DNA of 64,000 nucleotides from Desertivirga xinjiangensis (GTDB lineage: Bacteria > Bacteroidota > Bacteroidia > Sphingobacteriales > Sphingobacteriaceae): contig NZ_JAFMZP010000002.1 of NCBI RefSeq assembly GCF_024436435.1, positions 310,001 to 374,000 on the forward strand. The letters run 5' to 3'. Position 1 is the stretch's first letter; each line of letters starts with the position of its first letter. Both the position numbers and the translations under genes were made by a program. Under the pieces are notes generated by a model. The model saw only the letters and a list, made by a program, of their open reading frames with translations, searched no databases and was not told the DNA's origin. Of this stretch, positions 16,801-26,016 are shown one piece after another.

Positions 16801-19800
16801 GGAAAACTTACCTTAAACGGACTAAGTGCCGGTGCAAGCTACACCCTTAATTACACCAAAAACGGAACCTTGCAAACTGCTACATTAACATCCAATGGAG
16901 CGGGAACCCTGGAACTGCCCAACCTAAGCGCTGCTACATACGATGATATTAAAGTATCCTTAACGGGATGTACTTCCAACACCATGGGACCGTACATCCT
17001 GCAGGAGCCGCCCGCACCGGCAACACCTGCAGTTAGCAGCAACAGCCCGGTTTGCAGCGGGAATACACTCAAACTACAAGCCAGCACCAGTACAGCCGCA
17101 GGAGCTTTAACCTATCAGTGGACAGGGCCTAACGGATATACAAGCACCCAACAGAACCCGGAACTTAGCAATGTACCTGTTGCCGCATCCGGAACCTATA
17201 CCGTCACCGTCACTCAGAATAACTGCGTGTCTTCAAGCTCAAGTGTTACCGTCACCATCAACCCAACACCATCAGCACCAACCACAGGTCAGCCGGTACT
17301 AGCTTACTGTAAAGACGCAACAGCATCCGCACTAACAGCAAGCGCCTCCGCAGGCAACACCCTGCAATGGTACGAAAGCCCGACAGGAGGGATGCCCTCA
17401 ACTACAGCTCCGGTACCTTCCACGGCAACCACAGGCAGCAAAACCTATTACGTCAGCCAGAAAACTGCTGAAGACTGCGAAAGCTCGAGGACAGCCATAA
17501 CCGTAACAGTTAACCCGGTACCCGCTATCACCGCTGTTAATCCAACTAATCCCTCTACCTGCTTCGGAAGCAACGGAAAACTTAGCTTAAGCGGATTAAG
17601 TGCCGGTACTAGCTACACCCTTAACTACACCAGAAACGGAACCTCGCAAACTGCTACACTAACATCCAATGCAGCAGGAACATTGGAATTAACCAATCTC
17701 AGCGCTGCTACATACGATAATATTACAGTATCCTTAACGGGATGTACCTCCAACACCATGGGACCATTCACCCTGCAAGATCCGCCAGCACCGGCGACAC
17801 CTTCGGTAAATAGCAACAGCCCGGTTTGCAGCGGTAAAACATTAAAATTACAAGCTTCCACAAGCACCAGTACAGCCACTGGAACCCTGACCTATCAGTG
17901 GACAGGCCCTAACGGATACACCAGCGCCCAACAGAACCCGGAGCTTAGCAATGTACCTGTCACCGCATCCGGAACCTATACAGTTACCGTAACTCAGAAT
18001 GACTGCGTTTCTTCCAGCGCAAGTGTCACCGTCACCATTAATCAAACGGCCAGTGCTCCGGCGGTTACATCTCAGATATCCTACTGTCTTGGTGAGCCTG
18101 CTTCTGCGCTTACAGCAACTGCCCAACCCGGAAACACCCTAACCTGGTACACCAGCGCCACGGCCACCGCCGCCACCGGCAGCAGCACTGCACCCATACC
18201 AGTAACCAGCACCCCAGGAACCATCAGCTATTTCGTAAGCCAGACCACTGCCGAAGGATGTGAAAGCGCCCGCGCCCAGATCGATGTCACCGTTCATCCA
18301 ACGCCAACCCTAAGCAGCAGCCTGACGCCCTCAGCCATTTGCAGCAATAGCCAGTTCCAGTACACACCAACCGGAACAGTAAGCGGATCAGCTTTCAGCT
18401 GGAGCAGGGCAGCCGTACCCGGGATCTCCACGCCAGCTAACAATGGCACCGGAGCCATCTCCGAGACACTCGAAAATACCAGTCCTGCGCCAATCACGGT
18501 GGTCTATACCTACACCATCACGGCTAACGGCTGCCATAACACGCAAAACGTCGAGGTAAAGGTTAATCCCGGTCCCGTTCTTTCCAGCAGCCTCACACCT
18601 CCGGCCATTTGCAGCAATACTATTTTCTCATACACACCGCAAAGTCTTACTACCGGTGTAAGCTTCAGCTGGACACGTGCAGTACAGGCAGGAATATCCA
18701 ATTCAGCAGGCAGCGGCATAGACAAAATAGAAGAAACACTCGTCAATACTACCGATGCGCCTATAGAAGTAAGCTACGTATATACGCTCAGCTCAAGCGG
18801 TTGTTCGGTTCCTCAAACGGTAAAGGTGGTAGTGAACCCTTCGCCACAGCTCAGCAGTACCTTAAGCCCGCCCGCAGTATGTAACAATACCGCCTTCAGT
18901 TACCAGCCAACAAGCAATACTGCCGGACTTACCTACATCTGGAGCAGGGCTCAGGTGAGCGGTATAAGCAATGCAGCGAACAGCGGAACGGGCGACATCA
19001 CCGAAACCTTAATCAATACCACCAGCGAACCCATAGAAGTCGTCTACAAGTACACGCTTGAAGCCAACTCTTGTCAGAATATCCAGGAGGTCAAGGTAAA
19101 AGTGAATCCAACACCGGTATTTACCTCTAGCTTAACACCAAACGCAATCTGCAGCAACAGCAGCTTCAGCTACAGCCCAACAAGCAGCACCACAAATAAC
19201 TCAGGCCAGCTCACATTCAATTGGTCCCGAGCGGCAGTAGCAGGCATCAGCAACCCGGCAGCATCCGGAACAGGAAACCCGAACGAAACCCTCCTCAATA
19301 CCGGCAGCACCCCACTGGAGGTAGAGTACGTGTATACGCTCAGATATAACGGCTGTTCCGACGGAAGCACTTACAAAGTTAAAGTAACTGTTAACCCTTC
19401 AGCTGTATTAAGCAGCACCCTAAATCCATCCGATATTTGTACCGGCGAGCAGTTCAACTATACCCCAACGAGCGCTGTCGCGGGAACAGCCTTCCAATGG
19501 AGCCGTGCAGCAATCGCCGGCATCAGCAATCCCGCGATAAGCGGAAATACCAACATTTTTGAAACGCTAATTAACACCACTGATTCTCCGATCACGGTTG
19601 TCTATACCTACACCCTTACGGCGAATGGCTGCTCATCAACAGAAAACGTCAGCATAACAGTAAACCCTCATGCAAAAGCCGAATACACGGCAGCTAAGGT
19701 AAAAGCCTGCGTACCCTTCGATCTTTCCAGCGTGATCAGCCCGGTTCCTTATCCAGATCGCAACGCCAGTTATACATGGTACGCCAATAACGTCCTGATA

Positions 19801-22800
19801 GGTATCGGGAACAGCTTTCCAGGTTTCACCATCCAGAACGACGGGGAGACCGTCGACATCAAGCTGGTTACCGAAAGTAAATACGGGTGTCAAGCCGACA
19901 GTATGAGCCTCAGCTTCTCCACCATCAAAGCCGTAACAGCGGCCTTCACTAAGGATCTTCAGAGCGGCTGCGGTCCCCTGGCAGTAAGCTTTAACAATAC
20001 CTCCAGTCCCCTGGCCGGAGCAAATTACGAATGGAACTTTGGCGACGGTCAGACCTCCACATTGGAACAGCCCGGCACCATTACCTTCCAGGCACACCCG
20101 ATGAACAGGGATACCACCTATACCATCACACTAAAAGCATCCACAGACTGCCAGTCGGCCATCTTCACCGACTCAGTCAAGGTACGTCCGCAACCTAAAG
20201 TGATATTTTCGCCCGACAAAACCATTGGATGTTCGCCCTTTACGGTGAAGTTCCGGAACCAGTCGCGCGGCATACCCAATACCTATACCTTCGATTTCGG
20301 TAACGGAGATAAGATAACGAAAACTACCAACGAGGAAGTAAGCTACACCTTTACTACCGGGAAGACCGACACCCTTACGGTGAAGCTGATCGCCGAAAAC
20401 GAATGCGGCAAAGACTCCTCCAGCTATGAAATAGTGGTGTTCCCCAATACGGTCACGCCCGAGCTGGTAGTCGCCGGAAACAAAAAATATGGCTGCGCAC
20501 CCTTCACTGTTAAGTTCGATAACAACTCTACCGGGGCAAATGCCTTCACCTGGGATTTCAAAGACGGAAGCACCTTGTCAAGCAGCAGCGCTCCCGAAAG
20601 CCAGGAGCATACCTTCAACGCCCCTGGCATTTATGAAGTTACCCTGCTGGCCTCCAATGGCTGTTCAGATACTACCACCACCGAAACGATCACGGTCTAT
20701 CCAAAACCCCTGGTAGATTTCAGTACCCTCCAGCCGTTGTATTGCGCCGGAGACTCGGTAGAGCTAGTAAACAATTCTCCCTTAAATAATTTCAGCTATA
20801 TCTGGGATTTTGGCGACGGTCAGTTCAGCAACCAGGCAGCCCCTAAACACCCTTTCCCTGCAGCAGGCAAGTATATGGTGAAACTCACCGCCGTTCAGAC
20901 CTTCCCCGACGGCACCACCTGCAGCAATTCCATCTCGCACGAAGTCGAGATCATTGCGCGCCCGGTAGCTAATTTCAACAGTAATGCCGGCACCCGCAAT
21001 TGCGCTCCCTTTAGCCTGACCGTATTTTCCACACCTGCTAATGCCGCCAATGTAGAATGGGATTTTGGCGATGCCGGTAAGAACGGAAACCAGGCAGCGG
21101 GACATACCGCCACTTACGTGTACACCGAGCCCGGCCTGTATGCCGTAAAAGCAAAAGCCTATAACCTGCTGGGATGTATCGACTCGGCCATACAGTACGT
21201 GCAGGTTACTGCAAGCCCTGTGGCCCAGTTTACCACCCCGGATACGGTGATCTGCGGACCGGGTGGCCTGGTTCATTTTACCAACACCAGTACCTATAAA
21301 GGAGCCGACCTCGTAACCTATAAATGGTTCGTAAATAACACCCAGGTATCCACATTTAAAGACCTGAGTCATGTTTTCAGTATCCCTTCCGGGGTTGTCA
21401 TGCCACGCATCTTCAACGTCCGCTTAGTAGCCAGCAGCACCCTGGGATGTTCCGATACGGTAGAGCATACCATGCAGTTTAATCCTTTGCCAAAGGCGAT
21501 ATTCACGCCGCCAGCCACCATTGCTTGTGTACCCTTCCGGGTGAACCCGGCCAACACTTCCCTGTACGCTGATCATTATAAATGGTACCTGGACGATGTG
21601 CTTGTCTCCACCGATAAGGATCCCAAAAACGTCCTGCTGACCGAAGCCGGCAAATCCTTTACGCTGAAACTGGTGGTGAGTAATAACTACGCTTGCCGCG
21701 AAGATAGCCTTACCACGGTACTAAGCACCTATCCCAAACCTACTGCACAGTTCAGCCTGCAGGACAGCATCAGCTGCAATGGCAAACTGGATATTAGCAT
21801 CAGCAACACCAGTACCGGGGCAGTCCGCTACCTCTGGAACTTCGGCGACAACACGGCCGAATCCACAGCTGTGGCTCCGGCGCATACCTACGCCCAGGCC
21901 GGAACGTACGAGCTGCGACTGGTAGCCTTCGATAATATCTGCAGCGATACGCTCATCCGCAAAATATACATCTCGAAACCTCCCAAATCCGGGTTTATTG
22001 CCAATACCACTTCCGGCTGTACCAGGATCGAAGTGAACTTTCAGAACCTTTCCGACAACACTTCAGATTACCTCTGGGATTTCGGCGACGGCACCTATTC
22101 CAGCAGTAAGAACCCTACACATTCCTTCAATTACCTCAATTCACCGTATACGGTAAAGCTGATTGCCACAGGCGAATTCGGATGTGCAGACACCGCTGTT
22201 ATGGTGAATTATATCCGGGTAACGGCACCACCTATGGCAGATTTCAAGGTCCTGCCCGATACCCTGATCAAGATACCCGATTATACTTTCCACTTCGTCA
22301 ATACCAGTGAAGGTAACCCGGTAAAATACCGCTGGGTCTTTGGTGATGGTAAGTTTCAAGACATTAGTGTTGATGTTAGTAATATTAATGACTCCCGGGA
22401 TGTCTTTCACACCTATACCGACACCGGCACTTATACCGTGCAGCTAATCGCTACCAATATCCAGGGATGTAACGATACACTGTCAAGACAAGTCAGGGTC
22501 CAGGGTGTTCCGGGATACCTGTATGTACCCAATGCATTCGAACCCAATAATACTAAAGACGACGTGAAGTTCTTTAAGCCGGTAGGTTCCGGGATGGCGG
22601 AATACTCCGTACGGGTCTTCAATAAATGGGGACAAGTAGTGTGGCAGAGTTCCAAACTAGATGCCGAGGGAGCACCCCTGGAAGGCTGGGACGGCACCTA
22701 TCAGGGGCAACCGGCACCGCAGGACGTTTACGTTTGGGATATTGATGCCCGGTTTTTTGATGGATCGGAATGGAAAGGGATGAAATACCAAACCGGCACC

Positions 22801-22836
22801 AGGAAGAAAAGCGGTCCCGTCCACTTAATAAGATAA
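13840..22836 (+). CDS. giant PKD/Ig-like adhesin with T9SS type B C-terminal domain
   Basis: 2998 aa. The start is a GTG at 13840 giving MTFLFTVLLLLLKNF; no closer ATG is in frame, so the start is uncertain. A hydrophobic export segment is followed by PKD-like domains (YVWDFDDPSSG, EIDWGDGS). A long set of about 75-90-residue Ig-like modules follows (YCxGE.ASALTATA.AGNTLxWY and CSNSxFSYTPTS types). The C-terminal third has about eleven more PKD repeats (WDFGDG...HTY). The protein ends in a gliding-motility-associated domain (VPNAFEPNNTKDD, VFNKWGQVVW, GWDGTYQGQPAPQDVYVW), the type B signal for the type IX system. It is a surface or secreted adhesin. The SprF-like partner starts 3 bases downstream, as usual. 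Confidence 0.93.
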   Translation: MTFLFTVLLLLLKNFYLRISASRFYILPQLFTLIFLLINLKGYVVFASEGAVSGDLNKRNVAAKRAIADTIQYVWPSVICQGSSGLQLTANNAPAGATFQWQKDGNDIPGAVAQTYQATGAGAYSVDVIANGTTVRYDPAAVTESVKPTANYTFSPGGLCSDVVVQFTNASTGATRYVWDFDDPSSGADNISNSNSPSHKFSSIGSGTKVYAVKLTAFNSAGCSDTKVINVSIKQKPDASLDDFASIPKFVNCQTAGAGSSYTLTVDNTSATLPTNTNYEIDWGDGSPHYNSATFTSLSHTYTATGYFDLVLKVTGANGCVSQRTYRVFNGSNPSVSMGNPGNTQGCAPIPFTFPITGTGNNPPGTVYTVSFNDGSPDEVFTTPPTSITHTFTKSSCGYTSLGGIANSFHVRIVASNPCGSSAVTVEPINVSAKPTAQISAPLTTTCVNKEIRFSNTSISGAYFSNSTCSSVYKNSWSILGTPNWTVTTGTLGSANPTYNPATWGSSSIGITFSQPGTYTLTLYTGNSCGDDSKTVVITVNPLPVMTSPNTKTICSGSSVNLALTSDIAGSTFKWSASNNPNVSGDNTAINNSSTINQTLTNTSGTAQQVTYTVTPISPVGCEGTPQTVTVTVNPAPALPTVTGSVNYCVGETANPLSAAGLAGSTLNWYTTATGGTPTNTAPTPSTAASGITTYYVSQTTSGLSCESARASITVTVTALPIAPPVSQPNLTYCQGETAAALNATVGSGNTLRWYTVATGGTPSTGALVPSTTTSGTFHFYVSRVNSAGCEGPRSTITVVVNPTPAAPVVVSALKYCQNEPASALTATADAGNTLRWYNTLTSTTPLTSITPSTSTLGSRTYYVSQRTSNNCESPRAAITVTINPIPAAPSATSLVSYCKDAIASALSASASAGNTLFWYESQTGGTPSTTAPVPSTAATGSKTYYVSQKTVEGCESSRTAITVTVNPVPVITSVTSANPSTCSGTNGKLTLNGLSAGASYTLNYTKNGTLQTATLTSNGAGTLELPNLSAATYDDIKVSLTGCTSNTMGPYILQEPPAPATPAVSSNSPVCSGNTLKLQASTSTAAGALTYQWTGPNGYTSTQQNPELSNVPVAASGTYTVTVTQNNCVSSSSSVTVTINPTPSAPTTGQPVLAYCKDATASALTASASAGNTLQWYESPTGGMPSTTAPVPSTATTGSKTYYVSQKTAEDCESSRTAITVTVNPVPAITAVNPTNPSTCFGSNGKLSLSGLSAGTSYTLNYTRNGTSQTATLTSNAAGTLELTNLSAATYDNITVSLTGCTSNTMGPFTLQDPPAPATPSVNSNSPVCSGKTLKLQASTSTSTATGTLTYQWTGPNGYTSAQQNPELSNVPVTASGTYTVTVTQNDCVSSSASVTVTINQTASAPAVTSQISYCLGEPASALTATAQPGNTLTWYTSATATAATGSSTAPIPVTSTPGTISYFVSQTTAEGCESARAQIDVTVHPTPTLSSSLTPSAICSNSQFQYTPTGTVSGSAFSWSRAAVPGISTPANNGTGAISETLENTSPAPITVVYTYTITANGCHNTQNVEVKVNPGPVLSSSLTPPAICSNTIFSYTPQSLTTGVSFSWTRAVQAGISNSAGSGIDKIEETLVNTTDAPIEVSYVYTLSSSGCSVPQTVKVVVNPSPQLSSTLSPPAVCNNTAFSYQPTSNTAGLTYIWSRAQVSGISNAANSGTGDITETLINTTSEPIEVVYKYTLEANSCQNIQEVKVKVNPTPVFTSSLTPNAICSNSSFSYSPTSSTTNNSGQLTFNWSRAAVAGISNPAASGTGNPNETLLNTGSTPLEVEYVYTLRYNGCSDGSTYKVKVTVNPSAVLSSTLNPSDICTGEQFNYTPTSAVAGTAFQWSRAAIAGISNPAISGNTNIFETLINTTDSPITVVYTYTLTANGCSSTENVSITVNPHAKAEYTAAKVKACVPFDLSSVISPVPYPDRNASYTWYANNVLIGIGNSFPGFTIQNDGETVDIKLVTESKYGCQADSMSLSFSTIKAVTAAFTKDLQSGCGPLAVSFNNTSSPLAGANYEWNFGDGQTSTLEQPGTITFQAHPMNRDTTYTITLKASTDCQSAIFTDSVKVRPQPKVIFSPDKTIGCSPFTVKFRNQSRGIPNTYTFDFGNGDKITKTTNEEVSYTFTTGKTDTLTVKLIAENECGKDSSSYEIVVFPNTVTPELVVAGNKKYGCAPFTVKFDNNSTGANAFTWDFKDGSTLSSSSAPESQEHTFNAPGIYEVTLLASNGCSDTTTTETITVYPKPLVDFSTLQPLYCAGDSVELVNNSPLNNFSYIWDFGDGQFSNQAAPKHPFPAAGKYMVKLTAVQTFPDGTTCSNSISHEVEIIARPVANFNSNAGTRNCAPFSLTVFSTPANAANVEWDFGDAGKNGNQAAGHTATYVYTEPGLYAVKAKAYNLLGCIDSAIQYVQVTASPVAQFTTPDTVICGPGGLVHFTNTSTYKGADLVTYKWFVNNTQVSTFKDLSHVFSIPSGVVMPRIFNVRLVASSTLGCSDTVEHTMQFNPLPKAIFTPPATIACVPFRVNPANTSLYADHYKWYLDDVLVSTDKDPKNVLLTEAGKSFTLKLVVSNNYACREDSLTTVLSTYPKPTAQFSLQDSISCNGKLDISISNTSTGAVRYLWNFGDNTAESTAVAPAHTYAQAGTYELRLVAFDNICSDTLIRKIYISKPPKSGFIANTTSGCTRIEVNFQNLSDNTSDYLWDFGDGTYSSSKNPTHSFNYLNSPYTVKLIATGEFGCADTAVMVNYIRVTAPPMADFKVLPDTLIKIPDYTFHFVNTSEGNPVKYRWVFGDGKFQDISVDVSNINDSRDVFHTYTDTGTYTVQLIATNIQGCNDTLSRQVRVQGVPGYLYVPNAFEPNNTKDDVKFFKPVGSGMAEYSVRVFNKWGQVVWQSSKLDAEGAPLEGWDGTYQGQPAPQDVYVWDIDARFFDGSEWKGMKYQTGTRKKSGPVHLIR
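16531..18081 (+). repeat. two tandem ~775-bp units inside the adhesin gene
   Basis: The units begin at 16531 and 17305 (TACTGYAAAGACGCAAYAGC, offset 774) and stay about 90 percent alike over an Ig-YCKD module, an NPSTC..G module and a CSG.TLKLQAST module. The second unit has a small in-frame insertion (extra STST near 17860). All differences keep the frame. Unequal crossing-over within the gene explains it. Confidence 0.85.
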
Positions 22837-22839
22837 GTA

Positions 22840-23919
22840 ATGAGCAGAAGAATTAGAGTTATAAGATTTATAAGATTAACAAGATTAATAGGGTGCATAC
22901 AAGCAATACTAGTGCTGCAGCAGCTAAGCCTAAACTTAAATAATCTTTACGCACAGGATCATATTTATTCGCAGTTTTACAATGCCCCCAATTATCTCAA
23001 CCCCGCTTTAAACGGGCAGTTCGAAGGCGATCTGCGTCTCAATATGATCTACCGGAACCAATGGACCAATATTTCAGGGCCCTTAACCTATTATTCGTTC
23101 TCAGCAGATTATGCCATTCCCGAGTTCAACGGAGGGATAGGTTTACTGGCAACCAGCAGCAGTGAGGGAACCGCCTACCTGAGGAAAAACAATATTTCAG
23201 GGATCTATTCGTATAGTGTAGGTTTTAATAATGCGATACTATCTTTAGGGATACAGGCGGGAGTGACCAACCGCCGGATCGATGAAAGCAAGCTCGTTTT
23301 TGGCGACCAGCTAGACAGGAACGGTATTATCCTTGATGGCGAATCGTCGGCCAATCTCTTAACCCTGAACAATCGCCTGTTCTTCGACTCCGGAGCAGGC
23401 GCCAACCTGGTCGTAGGAAAGTTTATGGTAGGAGCAGCAGCACAGCATCTAAATCAGCCGGACGAATCCTTCACAGGCTCGAAGGCGAAACTTCCCATCC
23501 GTTACAACGGACATGCCAGCTATCGCCTGGACCTCGATTATTATGACGATGAAAACAGCCCGGTGCTGATCCCCTCGGTGCTTTTTTATAAGCAGGGACA
23601 AGCACAATCCTTCAGCTTAGGCGCCCAGTTAAAGAACCGCAGAATGAACGTTGGTTTGTGGTATAGGGGAGAAGGGAGTCGTCAGGATGCTATCGTGGTC
23701 TCCCTCATCCTCGACATTTTTAACAGGAGAGATTCTTACGATAAAGTAAGATTAGGGATCAGCCATGACGCCACCACTTCCAAACTAAACTATACCAATA
23801 CCTCAGGAAGCACGGAAGGCGCAATAACCTGGGAAACAACTTTTCCGAACAGAGCATCGAATGGAGGAGGCTTGGGTAATCGGTATAATTTTGGAAAACG
23901 GTGTTATGATTTCTATTAG
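22840..23919 (+). CDS. PorP/SprF-family type IX secretion outer-membrane protein
   Basis: 359 aa. An N-terminal signal sequence ends near NNLYAQ. DHIYSQFYNAPNYLNPALNG is the hallmark of PorP/SprF, and the rest is an alternating beta-barrel with IYSYSVGFNNAILSLGIQAG. These proteins are needed for secretion or surface attachment of the type B CTD protein encoded just upstream (SprB/SprF style). The start codon lies 3 bases after the adhesin stop. A 25-bp copy of its interior sits at 13431-13455. Confidence 0.92.
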   Translation: MSRRIRVIRFIRLTRLIGCIQAILVLQQLSLNLNNLYAQDHIYSQFYNAPNYLNPALNGQFEGDLRLNMIYRNQWTNISGPLTYYSFSADYAIPEFNGGIGLLATSSSEGTAYLRKNNISGIYSYSVGFNNAILSLGIQAGVTNRRIDESKLVFGDQLDRNGIILDGESSANLLTLNNRLFFDSGAGANLVVGKFMVGAAAQHLNQPDESFTGSKAKLPIRYNGHASYRLDLDYYDDENSPVLIPSVLFYKQGQAQSFSLGAQLKNRRMNVGLWYRGEGSRQDAIVVSLILDIFNRRDSYDKVRLGISHDATTSKLNYTNTSGSTEGAITWETTFPNRASNGGGLGNRYNFGKRCYDFY

Positions 23920-24004
23920 AGGTTGTCAGTTCTAATGTTGCTTACGTTCAGCCTTCCCGTTAATCCTGTTTTTAATTCAGAAGGGCTTATTGGCCGACAA
24001 GATA

Positions 24005-24406
24005 TCACCAGGAATAGAGCAACAGATCATCAACCAAAGCAAAATGAGCATCCTTGCTTATCAGGGTAAGAGCGTATTGCTTAGCAGTGGCGGCAATCCA
24101 GACATCGTTGGTGGGAATTGGCTTGCCTTTTTTGAATAATGATGCCATAATCTGACCAAAATAATCTGCTGTTTTATCATCCACAGGAAGGACTGTGCAT
24201 AAATCTAAAAATGACTGGAGCTTCTTTAAATGCTTCGTTTTGTTACTTACCCGATTGATACCAACATATAATTCACCCAAGACAATTGATGATATATAAA
24301 GACTATTAACGTCTGAAAGTTTATCTGCAAACTCCGTATTACCTCCGAAAATATCAACAATGATACTCGTATCGATCAGGAAATCATTTCCAGTCATTTT
24401 CATCAA
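24005..24406 (-). CDS. vapC: VapC-like PIN-domain ribonuclease toxin
   Basis: 133 aa. DFLIDTSIIVDIFGGN starts the PIN fold; acidic residues in DTS, in LGELYVGI and in PTNDVWIAATA match the Mg-binding set of PIN nucleases, which typically cut tRNA or rRNA. The start overlaps the antitoxin gene by 23 bases, so translation is coupled. Alternative Met codons at 24403 and 24397 would shorten it slightly. Confidence 0.88.
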   Translation of the reverse strand: MMKMTGNDFLIDTSIIVDIFGGNTEFADKLSDVNSLYISSIVLGELYVGINRVSNKTKHLKKLQSFLDLCTVLPVDDKTADYFGQIMASLFKKGKPIPTNDVWIAATAKQYALTLISKDAHFALVDDLLLYSW

Positions 24407-24608
24407 TATTTTCGCAGGATTCTGCTATCGCCGTCCGCATGTTATCAGCTTCCTTTTTTGAAAGAAAGCCTACGAAGTCATGGATCGACTTTTTAGTTTC
24501 CTCAGGCTTTGATGAATTAAGTACATTTTCTAAAGCAATCAATATACTTTCGTTCTTCACTTTAAGTACTTTTTCGATGAGATTTAATCTGCGCGCTTCA
24601 GTAAACAT
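24384..24608 (-). CDS. VapB-like antitoxin
   Basis: 74 aa from ATG 24608 (MFTEARRLNLIEKVLKVKNE). The longer reading frame upstream is not typical. ARRLNLIEKVLKVKNESILI is the short helical leader found in antitoxins of PIN toxins in Bacteroidota. It precedes and overlaps vapC, the usual order. The C-terminal acidic end (ENIDENDW) would bind the toxin. Confidence 0.8.
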   Translation of the reverse strand: MFTEARRLNLIEKVLKVKNESILIALENVLNSSKPEETKKSIHDFVGFLSKKEADNMRTAIAESCENIDENDWK

Positions 24609-24795
24609 CGTTTTATTAATTTGATGTGGTAAGTTAACCAAAATTACATGTACTGCAACAACGTTCCAGTACAACGTTTCATATTTAACTTAGATTACAA
24701 AGATAAATAATTTTGTTGTGTTCTGGACAGCGTTCATCTGGTGCACAAGCCGACTCTGTACGCGCCCAAAGTATAACGCCGCGGCAGCACAGGAT

Positions 24796-24877
24796 TTCTC
24801 CTTTGTTAATGCTGCAACCTCTGCTACCTTAATAATTTTTTAAAGATACAAACAGGTGTTATGGAGCACCATGACGG
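24796..24877 (-). pseudogene. internally deleted Rpn gene remnant
   Basis: Bases 24796-24845 match the Rpn interior (the TTTGTTAATGCTGCAACCTC region at about 6328). Bases 24851-24877 match the Rpn 5' leader (GGTGTTATGGAGCACCATGA), with nearly 700 bases between them deleted. It ends in the left arm of the palindrome. This is a fourth Rpn locus, now dead, touching the 3' end of the next gene. Confidence 0.85.
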
Positions 24878-24879
24878 AC

Positions 24880-25800
24880 TTAAATCCTAAACAACGCCCG
24901 GCAGAGAGGCGAAGATTTCAAAGTCCAATACTCAGTAAAATAAGAGACCTTTTCCGAGTCAGTTACGTGAGTAAAACCAAACCAGGTGGCAAATATCTCG
25001 AAGAAGCGGTACTGAAAAGCCCAGTGAAACTCCTCTATTGCGGCAGCATAATTTTTATCACCTCTGTGCTGCCAAAGATCGTTATCAAAGGCCCTCATCA
25101 ACATATCAGAATAAAATGTACCGGGCTGCGGCTTATCTCCGTATTTTCTAAGCAGGTAAAGCGTGTAAGCCCAGCCGTTCTGACCAGTAGGAGCTTCATG
25201 ATACGGTGCAAAAACCATCCAGTTAATTTCCCTGGCAAAAAATAAAAGAAGGCTTTTAAACCGGTCTGTAGCGGGGCCATTCAAAAATGCTTCCCCTTTT
25301 TTGGTTATCGATAGCTGATTGTTCCTCTTCTTAATGTATCCCCCGGTTTGGAGGAAAAGCTTAAGAGGAGTGATATATGGTATGTTTTCCTCGATGACCT
25401 TTTTGATAAGATCCATATATTTGTATTCAATCACCTTTTGGTCGTATAGAAGTTGACACAGGGCCACGGGCAAATTGCCTTTCGAAGTAAGTTTTACTTT
25501 TCCCGCCTTCCTGATTTCCGACAGCAGAAGGTCCGATAAAACGAGGATAGGACATTGCTGCAGCAGGTCGTCGCTCAAACTGAAAGGGATAATGATGGGG
25601 CAACCCTTGCTAAAAGGCATGTTCAGGAGCAGGTGCATCTGCGTTGGACTAAGACCGTCAAAGTCGGGCTCCGGTTTATCGTTCAGTTTATGCTGGAACT
25701 TCGCCATTAGCTCATTCAATTCTTCCAGAGATAACTCTCCGGTCTGCGCTTGAGGAAAGGCTTTGAAAAACTCTTCCAGGATATCTTTTGCACCTGCCAT
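24880..25800 (-). CDS. uncharacterised protein (GLSPTQMH family)
   Basis: 306 aa from ATG 25800 (MAGAKDILEEFFKAFPQAQ). The signature DFDGLSPTQMHLLLNMPFS and the helical stretch KVKLTSKGNLPVALCQLLYD recall a family of uncharacterised proteins seen next to pRiA4b ORF-3-type genes; no function is known to me. The last residues lie against the Rpn remnant at 24877, so the C-terminus may have been altered by that event. The 216 bases upstream (25801-26016) hold no gene I trust. Confidence 0.65.
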   Translation of the reverse strand: MAGAKDILEEFFKAFPQAQTGELSLEELNELMAKFQHKLNDKPEPDFDGLSPTQMHLLLNMPFSKGCPIIIPFSLSDDLLQQCPILVLSDLLLSEIRKAGKVKLTSKGNLPVALCQLLYDQKVIEYKYMDLIKKVIEENIPYITPLKLFLQTGGYIKKRNNQLSITKKGEAFLNGPATDRFKSLLLFFAREINWMVFAPYHEAPTGQNGWAYTLYLLRKYGDKPQPGTFYSDMLMRAFDNDLWQHRGDKNYAAAIEEFHWAFQYRFFEIFATWFGFTHVTDSEKVSYFTEYWTLKSSPLCRALFRI

Positions 25801-26016
25801 TTGTTCAATTGTTTTAATCCTGCAAATGTGTAAGTTTTTTTGATGATGAGTAAATACGTCCAACAAAAAACAAAAACTACCATAACCTCCGGCAGGAACA
25901 GATTAATCGGAGAACTACTTGCTAAACCCAACAGCTTCGGGATCGGTGGGCCCCATACTGGAGCAGGCAATGTATTCGGTTCGCACTGGCAATCGTCAAG
26001 AAGTAAATATTCACCT

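Noticed and set aside
16531-19700. Regularly repeated sequence that could suggest CRISPR or minisatellite DNA
   Set aside because: The repeats are in-frame Ig-like protein modules of about 80-90 codons or the 774-nt duplication; there are no short identical repeats with unique spacers.
20782-21372. 196-codon minus-strand open frame inside the adhesin gene
   Set aside because: The repetitive, biased codon use of the adhesin leaves the opposite frame open; the encoded protein has no family features and the sense frame is clearly real.
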